From assembly GCA_949752735.1 (NCBI GenBank), contig OX457044.1, positions 12,013,294-12,077,293 on the forward strand: 64,000 nucleotides of DNA. The letters run 5' to 3'. The position numbers were made by a program, and so were the translations under genes. The notes below the pieces were generated by a model, which made no database searches, was not told the DNA's origin, and saw only the letters and a list, made by a program, of their open reading frames with translations. This stretch comes from Lumbricus terrestris (Eukaryota > Annelida > Clitellata > Crassiclitellata > Lumbricidae). This document shows, piece after piece, positions 25,201-37,200 of the stretch. The first letter of the stretch is position 1; every line of letters starts with the position of its first letter.

Positions 25201-28200
25201 TCAGCTCATTATGCAATTGTAATGTAATGACGACAATTTCTATGGCGCCATAACACAGCCATGCTGCTACAAGGGCGCCTTGACAACGACAAATGCACAG
25301 GTGCGGTTCTCTTGGCGCCGTACGTGGCTGCCTTTAATTCCAGTTGTAATCTGATATTTACAATGCACCACATCTCCTATCCGTGGTGTTCTTAAATGAC
25401 ACTGAAAATCATCCACTATATAGGAGACGGTGACTAACCAAACGGTCTTCAAGCAAAACAGACGCAAAGAAAGTAGAAGATGCTCATGTCACAGATTGCA
25501 TGGAGGTCAGACCCAGAATATGATGAAATATTCCTCAAGACAGATCTTGTTTAGTGTCTTGTTCATCACAACATTCTTCACACATGGCTAACTAATTTAT
25601 TAACATAGCAGCATTTTTAGACAGTTTGAATATGTTTGCTGCACAGAGCAGAATGCAAAAGGACGTATAAAATGCAATGAATCACAGTTCAACATAAGAA
25701 AGCAAAGAATCGCCCTTCATAAGGTCAGCAGATAGGGTTAGGGTTGACAGGGCATAACAAAAAGCAAGCGCAGCATATCTCATAAGTTAAATTGTGATAT
25801 ATATATATACATTCGTTTTCACTCTTGCTGGCTACAACGCAGGCATTTTCCAATGTAGGATGGATTGAAGTTGATTCAAATGGAACGCTGGACGGCTATC
25901 GAGAATCTGATCCTGCATTAATAGCTAATATTAAATTTAAATTAAATAAAATATAGCATTAATAGCTAATACGTGTAGCACTAAATAGTAATTTATAGAC
26001 TGCCAATTGCATCACAAACCTGCGTGTTTTCATCATGGAAGCCTTCCAAGAAGCTTTCCAACAGTTCATCGGCATTGTCAATCCTTTCGGCGTATTCACC
26101 AATGATCCAAATCATAGAAGCCCTGTTGTTAAGAAGCAGAACATTAAGAGATTCAGCCAACAGTCTCACAAAATTTCAATGACAGATCTCTCTTTCAAGT
26201 AATTCACTGTGCACTTAACACTCACAGCTCAGTAGTTTTAGAGAGTATAACTGTTAAACCTACGAATAATAAGAGTGCTGCGCCAGACCTTTTCTGCAGC
26301 CAGGCATAGCCAGGGCAGCCATAAAAGTTACCAGGGCAGAGGGCGATTTATGGCGAGCGTGAGAACACATTAAACACAAGCTTATTATGGTGATCATAAT
26401 TAAAATCCCGCTCAACCACACACGCCATGTAGTGCCCACTGCACTATTATGATTGATTGACTAAGGAACTTAAGGAGTCAGATGGTGAAGTCCTTTTTCC
26501 GGAAAGCTGTCTTGTAAACCAAATTTAAATTTATACTCAAGCATTACAAATCCTCGTTCAGTAACATTCACAGCAGCTTTCCGATGCAAAAGTTCAACAA
26601 AATAGAGCCACTGAGATTGTATTGTTCAAGCAAATGCTCAAGTAACTTGTGTCATTTGAAACACAAACAGAAAACATTTAGGCCTACATTGTCAGTTGTA
26701 TGCGGCAAAGTAGATACATGACTCTGTCACCTGTGCGTCCTACTAGACTCCTCCCCACCCCACCCACCCCACCCCAACGTTAAATGGAGCACATAATATC
26801 TAAACTGAGCACATAATATCTAAACTGAGCACATAATATCTAAACTGAGTGCTTCTGCTTCTTTCAACTGAGGCGCTCAAAAGTCATCAGACTACAATCG
26901 GTTTCTCGCTTTGTCTTTACCAACATTGTTCATGCATTCATCTATTTCCGCCTGAACTGCTGCAACTCACTTCTTATGCCACCCCTCCCCTAAACAGCAT
27001 CTTTCCCTTCATCAGTCATAAATGCTTCAGGTAGGCTCACAGTCCGACTCCCTCGCTTTGACTATACCTATACACATATGCTTGAAGTCCTGTGCTGGCT
27101 TCCTACCACTGCACGCATCTACTACACAATCTTCCTTCTGGTATCCAAAGCACAGCTGGGAGATGTCTCTAAATAGACCCGCATCTAAAACTACAGACCA
27201 ATGCAAAAGTCAAAGCATTCATCCTCTCTGTCTCAATTTGTTCTGCTGAACTTCATCTTGAACTTTTTATTCCCAGGACGAGGCCAAAAACTGCTTTTCT
27301 TCAACATCTGGTGCTCTCTGTGGTTGGTGCCTCTACCTCGAATGACCTTCCTCCCTCACTAACGGCAAAGCTAATGACTACATTTTTTTCTCATTAGTCT
27401 CTCATTCTTCAAACGCATTTCTTTCCCCTCGAAGTTTCTGTGCTGACAACGCCTCTGAATAGTTATTCTGCACGAGACGACGTATAAATCTATAGATGCG
27501 ATATGATTATAGCGTCAAATCTCTCCATAATTTTGTCCAAACATAAAGAACGAACTCTGGCATGATGCACTGACGAAACTGGCAATCTATCGTCGAGCAT
27601 TGTATTTCTCAAGAGTGTCTTTCTTATCTTGACGCAACTGAATGAGCAATCTGGTTGAGCATGTGTAATTGGAATAGCACTTTCAGTCAAAACTAGAGCT
27701 TGTTTAGTTCCTAGAATGATGATCAACAATGATATCGACGATAATGGATCAACAGAGTTTTCGAGTGACGTCATAGTTTTCAATTACGATATTTTCGACT
27801 GCGCATAGCGCTGTTATGGTGGAGACTCGAAGTGTGAACTGCAGATGGAAATCGTAAAAAAAATGCCCCAAACATATTCTGGGCAGGGCAAAATTCTAGC
27901 AGGGCAACGACCAGGGCAAAGGCTTCTTTACCAGGGTATTTGCTCTGGCGTAACACCACCCCGATAATAAACTAAATAACAAAATGCAAGTTTAGTCTGT
28001 ATTAAGACTTCAGATAGAGGTGGCTAAGGAAGTTTCAAAGAAATAACCTTGCTTCAGGTTCATCCAATGTGTCCAGATTTTCACAAAGTGTTGAGATGAT
28101 GCTTTCATATTTGTTAGGATATTTCCTAAAGATATCCTGCAGAGAAAGATAGTAAAAAAATATAAATTGACTTTGGACTCTGCAATAGATTTACAAATAT

Positions 28201-31200
28201 TAAAAAGTCAATTTCAAATCATTATGACAGCAAATTACAAATCCAATCAATTAGTTTACTTTCAAAAGATTGATAATACCAGCAGATGAAATTCTTCCAA
28301 TAAATCTCAAACACTCATAAATAAAGCGGAGAAAGTAGGTTAGGACATCAACTGCTTTATGTGGGTATAGATAAGAAGGCTTAAATGTTCACATTGTTCA
28401 GCTGAAAGATCTCCTGAATAGCCATAGTCACCTCCATTGAATGAATGGAATAGAAAAAAAGTCAAAGTTTCACTTTGCTCCACTTTAATGTCAACAGACC
28501 AATAGCAGGTCAATCACTGTCTACACTCTACAGATGGCTAGAACAGCAGAGGTACACAATCCGTACCCCAAAGAACCAACAGTCATGACGGGCCAATCAA
28601 CCAACAGAGCATCCTCAATAAACAATACAGAGATCAGTATAATAGACAGCTCAATCAGAGCACTGCATGAGCTTGAAACCAGCACCTTTCAAGTAAAAAT
28701 GCGTAAAATAACAACAGACAATACCTTCAGCAAAATACAACAAACACACACGGCATATAAAAAGTACTTTAAGGTTATGTGAGATTACATGCAAAAAAGA
28801 AGGACATATAAAATAAGCAGACTATAAACCTTTACATACATACAGCACAAATGCAAAATTGAAAACAGCCAATTAGAGGAGGTCGTGTTTATCTTAAGCA
28901 TCACTCACAACACCACCATTCCCACCAACCATCAAAATAAATCTCATGAAAGATAGAGAACTGCATTAAGTACAGAATCATGACAATTAGAGCGAAATAA
29001 GAAAGACATCTATGCTTGCCTTAATGACAACTATGGCTTCCTGAACGACATAGTTGACTTTGGTCTGGATGAGATCAAGCAACGTGCTCACACATCGCTC
29101 GGCTGCCTGCTCCACTTTTATAGCACAACGTCCAATGGCACGCACCGACTTACGCACAAAATCGACGTCCACCTCCGTCGCATATCTATGCAAAATATAT
29201 GCACAATGTAATATCAAGATAACACATGCAAAAGTAATGAACACAGAAACACGTATGCACACACACACAATGTAATGCAATGCAATGACTTCTATGGCGC
29301 CATTAAATAATGCAAAAGGCAGCAATTGATCGTCACCATCTGGCACTGAGATGCCATAATGATGACTTATGCATTCCACTTCGAGTCTGATTACAGCTTG
29401 CTTTTGGTCTGCTATAGATTGATGTCTTGCGTATCATATGCTGGGGCTACAAAAGTGCTAATTAATATAAATAATAGTCCTGCTAATTAATATAAAATAA
29501 TAAAATATAAATAATAGTCCTGCTAATTAATATAAATAATAGTCCTGCTAATTAATATAAATAATAATTCTGCTAATTAATATAAATAATAGTCCTGCCT
29601 GGACAAACTTAAGGTCCGCTTTCGCTGGCCATCTGCTGTTCTCATTTAACAAAAACCTAAATCGTGGTTTCTCTGCATTTTTACGTATTGAACTGCCACC
29701 ACCACCAGCAGCTATGCACGATGCATATATTTCCAATGTCATTTCATAAACTATTCAAGGCTCACCTTTGCTGCAATGTGTAATTTTGAGACGAGTGTCC
29801 TAAATCAACAAGATGTAAGCATATATATATATATATATATACATATATGTGTGTGTGTGTGTTTGTAATAAAAGGAAGAATACTGCAAAAGGCGTTGGCT
29901 TAATTCAGTGTGCGTGTCATGTTGGTAAACATAATATGCCTCATTTCATCAATGACTAAATCAACAATGATCAGTTTCATACCAGATCTAATACTCAAAA
30001 CAGATCCACTTTTATATATCAGTGAGGAGTAACAACACTCACTCTTTAAGTTCAGCCAGAACTTGAGCAATATTCGAATGGTTTGTCAGGCGTATCATGA
30101 TGTCAAGCTTCTCCAGTTTCACATAAATAGGATCGTTGTATTTGACAAAGAAGACTTTCATTTCACTCTTCAGAATATCAGACCTGAACATAATGTAAAG
30201 AATCATAGAAATCTATTCTTAATATGAGTAGGCCAGCGCAGAGAGCACAGGTCTCTGAGTAGGTTTCTGGAAGAAGCTCTATAGATATAAATTTTCGGAA
30301 TCAGAATCGGACTGGCTGCATCTGTAGAATCTTAATACAGCCAAGGTCTTAGATTGCAATAAACTGATTCATCTGGAAATATCTGGCACTATCCATGTTA
30401 CGCTGCAAACAATATGTCAGGTCACAGAATCAACTACACATCACCCACACGATTCACTAAGTAAAACCAGACAACAAGAAGAGAGCTGTGAAGCAAATTC
30501 AATCGTGAATTTGAAGAACCAAAGTAAATGTGATGAAGACCAAATCACCTCTTCTGAACAATGAGATTGATATTACGCAGAGCAACGTATTGTATTTCTG
30601 GTTCCGATGATAAGAGCGTAACGAGAGGTGGCGCCAATTTCTTCACCAGCATACCAAAGAAATCGGAATTCTGTTCCATCAGTTCCATCAACTTCATTAT
30701 TACCTGAGTTCAAAGAAGAAAATTGTTTTTCCATTACAGTTCAACAAACAACAACATTAAAATCCCAGATTAAATACATTCTCTTAAATTCCAAAATGGT
30801 TCAGATCTTACTAAAATGACTTGAAGTCAGAAACAGAGAAAAAGACACCACATAGGCATTTGCAATTAAAAATAATTCTTTCTCTAAGACACAAAATGGC
30901 AAATTCATGAGGACATCTTTCAACTGTGGATGTCGTTGACGTAATATCTGGTCACCGCCATTTTCCATTGGGAAAGAATATGCACTTCTGCTGGATTCTA
31001 AGACGCTTTTGCATGCACGTATAAATGGTCTAGTCAAAGGAATATATTGCATCTGAGGCTGCCTCTGTGATGTTTGCCAAGTGCACGACATGGAATCTTC
31101 TCATTTTGGATCATTTTAATAACACACACAATCGTCAATGCATGACAAACACCACATGTGGCTAGGAGCAAATAAAACGAACAGACCAGAATTCATACAT

Positions 31201-34200
31201 GCTTCTCCTTCAGAACTGGACGATAAATTTCCAGCAACACAAGATCTGCTGTCAATAATATTGTGGATGCAGTCTTTTTGGGCACTACACTTGAACATGT
31301 AGACATTGTAGACTAGACATCATAGACTACAAATTGGCCATTCTTCAAACAGTTCACCATCCTGAAGCGAGTGTTAGAAGCGCTCATAATAAAACTGCTG
31401 CTGATAGTTGACACGACATTTAGGCAATTTTCCTCATCTAACAACAACGGCATTGTACATCAACTGTCATCTATTTTTCTAACGCATTAATTAATGAAAT
31501 GCATTAATTAATAAAATGCTGCTGACCTTGATTGCAGACAGAACAACAGCAGAGTTGGCATGAGCCAATCGCGGTGTCACACGTTCACAAATGCTCTGTG
31601 CTTCACGGTCATCTTTAGGAACGTAGTTAGCAACGGAATCCAAAATGAAGACCTGACCCCACCTGTTGCACACCAACAAACAACACTAAAGCTAGTGTCT
31701 TCTACTTCTACATTGATTAGTAAGAAAAATCGCAACACGAGTGTGCAGATGGTAATGACACGAACATATCATAATAGTTGAACATGAAATCATAATTTCA
31801 ACAAGTTCATTCTGCATAATTTATGGTCTCACTTTCAATTAAATTGAAGAACTGGCATTTTTCACTGCACCTGCACGAGAAAAATAATAACATGATTTGA
31901 ACCTACTTTGATTGGCATCAATAACACCTACGCCTTCAGAGTAAAATGGTGCACAATACATCATAGAAATGTCAAATGAAAACAAACGAATCCAAGCATT
32001 TTAACACGTTTCATGCATGCAAAAGTCTCAAATTCAACTGACTCAAACTATCTTTCATAGCACTGCAATGTCCTGCATGACTAAAGCCACGGATGAATCT
32101 GATGAAGTAGCCAACTCTGACTACAATGAATCCTCCACTTAACAATTTGGTCCATGGACGTTCTAGCATTGTAGAAGTTCCCTGTTTAATGCTATTGGTT
32201 ACAAATATCTGTCTTACCAGTCGTATTTTATGTCTTTGAGCTTTCTAGCCATGCTAAGGCTTCTGTATATCAAGCACTACTGTATATTCGAATGTTCTCT
32301 TAACCCACCAACCGTTCACATGAATGTATTGTGTATCTGTGGTATAAAAATGATCACTATAAACCAACATAAAAAAGAACAAATTTAAAGAATGCTCTGA
32401 ATTGGACAAAATCACCAACCGAACAAGATGGTTAACTACTTCGTGTTACACTTCAACTGTTTAGTTCCAATGATTGACAGGCTGCCCAATGGAAAACTGC
32501 TCTTAGGTCACATGATCATAGCTATCCCAGACTATTATGCTCATTGTGACCTGTATCTGCGTTTCGCTGGTTCACAGTTGCTGGTCCATCCATTTGGAAC
32601 TCAGTACCAGCTCACGTTTGCAACTCTCATCCAAGACAGTCCTTCGTTATAATTACGAGCAGCAGTTGCAGCAGAGTTAGCTTCAATGTACTCACTCTGT
32701 ACATTCATTCAGCGCAGTCAGTAGTTTGTTAATGATCTGCGAATTCATATCAATGATCTGACTCGCTGTCACAGACGTTTCCATTATCTCCGATATTGCA
32801 GCAACCGCATTTGCCACAACCTAGAAAAGAAATGAAGACAGAATTTACACAATTTACAAATTATTCATCAAATTTTTCACACATCCATTTCATTCTCACA
32901 TCGCATGGGTAATCTGTTAAAGTCTGCCATCCTGAAAGTCTATAATGACCTTGTCCTTATTGACACATGACTGCTTGAATTCTCCTTTGCTGCTCCTCTG
33001 ACTGTAGATCACTGCAGTGCATCCTACTTACAGTCTTGCAACATTCATTTGGCATATCTGGCACTATCCTCAACTGGTCTCTGTCCTATTTCTCTAACCG
33101 CACTCAGTACATTAGCATAAACCTTCTCATATCATCCATTACATCCGTGCTCTATTGCTCTATACTGTTTACTCTCCATGTACTTATATACCTTCATGCT
33201 GATGATACCCAGCTCTATATACATCTACACCCAAATGAGGTTGCAGATGCTACAAAGAGACTCTGTGCCTGTATTGTTGATATCACACTATGGAGTCTGT
33301 CTATTCGCCGCAGTAAATCTGATCTCATCTGCTTTTACCATTCCTCCAAGTTCTTACTGACCACTGAACTCACACTCTCCACCTTCTCCTATCCACTCTC
33401 TCCATCGTCCAATGAGCGCGATCTTGGAGTCACCCTCAACTCAGCACTGTCCCTCAAATCTCAGATAGCAGTCATCTCTCGGGCATGTGTTTGTTTCATA
33501 TCACAAGAATCCGATGTCTCTGCTCTCTCCACTCTTGACTCAGCATCACTGCAAACACTGACTCACTGTCTTATTCTGACATGACTTGACTACTGAAACG
33601 CGCTACTCTATGATCTCCCTCAATCCACACTGCTTCCTCTAACTAGATTCAAACTGCATCAAGCTGCAAGACTGTGTCTTGGACTCTTTTATCGACACCA
33701 CATCACACCTGCTCTCTTCGTTCTTTACACTGGCTTCCTGTTTGCAATGCAAACAAGCGTATTCGCTTCAAGCTGGCACTCCTCATGTACAAAGCATGCA
33801 CTGATTCCCTGCCATCCTACTTATCCCTTATGGTAACACCTTGCAAATCGGTTAAAGGCTGCTCTTCTCTTTGGCCAGCATCTGCTGGAAAGTAGGTTGT
33901 CTTGTCTTTCGTTGGCGTTCTTTCACATTTGCCGGAACTCTCTGCCTCCTCATCTTTAAAACTCTCTTCTGTCTTTCGCTCTAAACTGAAAATATTCATT
34001 TTTTCCAGTCTAACTATAGTCATTAATTGTCTGCCGAACTACAATGTGCACTTCTGAGCTTTGTATGGAGGACATTATTGAATTTCAGTTGTATTGTATT
34101 GTAATCTGCTTTTCACTAAGAAAACGCGATGTCTCCACATGTTGCGAAGATGAGGCATGACTGGCATTGCTAAATTTATCATCATCAAACTTAGCAAACA

Positions 34201-37200
34201 ACCAGCACAGAACTGATAATCACTTTCCAAGTATTTATCTACTTAAACATTGCTTGACTTAATGACTACAGCAGCAAGATCCACAAGTACACAACAGCTG
34301 AAATTAAGAGAAGGAAGCCTTAACTTCATATGAGGTGAAAGAAAGAATGTCAAATCGTGTTAGATGTGATGGTGAGAACAAGGTTAAATTTGCAACACAG
34401 ATCAACCAATTTCAATTTAATCACCATGGTAAATGCAAGGTTTCAACGTGGCATCTTACCATAGGATTCGAATCCGACAAAAGATCTCGAAGGCTGTCCA
34501 GAAAGCCCTGGTCCTCCACAAGCTGTGCGTTGATATCGTGCAGCTTTGCGACGCACACAGCAGCCGTCTTTCTCACGTATGGATCCTCATCCTTCAGACA
34601 TTTGCGCAGTGGCTCACACAGATATTCCGTTATCTTGTCAACACGAATGCAACCCATTGTACGAACAGCCAACGAACGAATCAAAGGATTCGGATCTTCA
34701 CAGTCCTGCAACACATGACAGGCATTGCCTTACCAGTTCAGTTAGACACAGGCAAAGAGCAAAGGGGCAAAGAGCAAAGAGGCAACGGGTCATCTACAGG
34801 TCATCATCTACAGTGTAGAATGGTTGGTTGGATGATTGTGTGAATGGTTGGTTGGATGATTGCTTCGGTTTTATGAATGTATAAGCAACACAAAAATGGC
34901 ATTTCAATTAAACTAAATTAGAACCAAAAGATAGACTAATATGCAAAATTATTTCAAAATACTACGTCAATAAAGCGGTTAAATTGGGTAAACAATTTAG
35001 CAATGAACAAGAACATATGACACATATTTCAAAAAGAAAGTTAGTTAAAATAATGGCAAAATTAAGCATTGTTAAAACAACATTTACTCGTTTAATAAAT
35101 CATAATGAAAGGTTAATAAGTTACTGCGATCATAAGAATCGAAGAGAACACGTCGAATGCTATAAGCAATTGGCCACTGACTGTGTCACACATAAGTACT
35201 GTGCTTACGTTTTAAGCTCTCAGAAGTAATATTCTCTTAATACAAAACACAGCAACAATGCAATTTCAGTTAAACAATAGGATGGATATTGGATACCTTA
35301 ACAAATGTATTTACAGCCAGAATGGCCATATCAGGCTGGCTCTTAGCATAGTTCATCAAATACAGATAGACAAGCTTCTTCAATTCCAAGTTGTCAGTCT
35401 GCATGCAATTCACGACGTCAGGAAAGAGAGCGCTGTCATCAACAACAACAACATAACCTCTAACGAAACATTTGACAATACCAAAAATCATGCTAACCAT
35501 CTAAAACAGCATTTTCTTAAATGCCTCCATTTCATACAGCAAGTTAAGGAATAAAAAAGCAGATCAAATTAGAGTAAAACTAAGTACTGGAAAACACTAG
35601 CCCTGTGTCCAGGACCTTGGGATTCGTCCATTGCCAGCTCAAGGACCTAGAAAGGAGATGAGCGCCTTCTCTAACGGGCCTTCGGCCCATGGAAGACTTT
35701 ACTTTACTTTAAGTACCTTGCAATGCAAAATGAAAATGAAATTTACCAGTGTAACAGTTGGTAACACAAAAGGTTGTACAGCTAAGGGATTGAGGGTTAT
35801 CAGTAATGCGCTTTTTTTGGCAAACCGATTTTCTGTTTTTGTATCAATTGGTCTTAGAGAAAAATGTACTTTCTCAAACAAAGGCAGCCACCGGGATTTT
35901 CAAAACAGTTTGGAAACAGTAAAAATTAAAAAAACTGATTAAATGCTATGGATAGAGTCTGTCCTAAGTAGCCTTTTAATAATGCATTCAAGACAAGCAC
36001 TAACATTTTACAAAACAGACAGTAGGGAGATATTTAGCACTGAAATACTCAACACCAGCATCAAATGACGTGTGTTCAACAATAGTGGGGTTGGGATTGT
36101 CTTACTGATTCATCTGAAAATTATTAAAATGTCCGTTCTTACCTCACGTCTTTACCAACAGTCATACTGGCAATGACTTTCTTCACTGCTTCTTTCTTTC
36201 GATCTTTCTTCTCGCTGTTCAGCTCTGCCTTCAGCTCAAATATTTCACCTGAAACAATTTATTTTCAGGTAAAACATGTTCTTGCAAAGAAAAACTATAA
36301 AGAAAATATAAGATAGCAGCCATACTTCATAAAATATAACAATATCTGGTTTACTGAAAAAAAACTACGTGATCAGCTCGTTAGAAACAACTTTTTATAT
36401 GGTTAGGCCAGTGGTTCCCAACCTTTTTGACTTTAGGGCTACTTTTTTCAAGTTGGAGATCACAAGGGTCACTTTTTTTAGTAGAAGGACATTAGGGGCC
36501 ACAAGGCTGAAATTTAATTAACTAAAAGAATATGATATTGCTGTAATTGAATAAAAAAAGAAGTTTGATGTTATTAATAGACGTCAAAATGAAATAATTT
36601 GTAATAGAAAATAATTATGTGTGCTATCCTGTCCAAGCTGTCGATTGTTTCATATTTTTATTAATTCTTTGAGAGATGAGGACCATTTTGTAGGCCTGGC
36701 GGGCCACTTTTGGCCTGCGGCCAAAGAACCACTGGGTTAGGTCTACATGCATATATAGATGAGCTTCATAATTTATGTATGCATGTATGTGCACTTGTTA
36801 TAGCGCCCCTTCATCATTTCCACTCAGAAGCAATTCCCACTACAGCACGGACACTGAATCAGAATTCCACGCCGAAGCGCCCGAGCAATTGCTAGTGAAG
36901 AACTTGCTCCAAGTTACTACGCAGCAGCTTTGTGGTGGATTCGAACCTGCAACCCTCCGGCTGTAAGGCAAAGAACATACCGACTACACCTCATTTATGG
37001 TTAAACTTTCTTAAATATAAGACCAATTAAAACGAATTGGCTTAAATGAGTGTTCCTAAAAGAAAAACCTATTGATGAACTTTCAAAGTGGGCTTATGGC
37101 AGTATCATTGTAGCAAGCATGAATTAACAAACCACATTGATGCGTCACTTTAATGGCTTTAATGCCATTTTGTTAGTCGAATAGATCGATAAAACCAAAC

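Larger units (their letters stand above)
26276..27958. mobile_element. Possible DNA transposon carrying a nested LINE fragment
   Basis: Left GTGCTGCGCCAGACC and right TCTGGCGTAACACC form imperfect inverted repeats, and CAGGGCA/CCAGGGCA motifs recur near both ends. No clear target duplication was found. Between the ends are a 22-bp triplication and a LINE tail, so the element would be composite. Confidence 0.35.

Noticed and set aside
37085..37125. Possible U4 snRNA-like 5' end (ATGGCAGTATC...GTAGC)
   Set aside because: Only about 25 bases match, with an insertion in the middle, and no stem II or Sm site follows.
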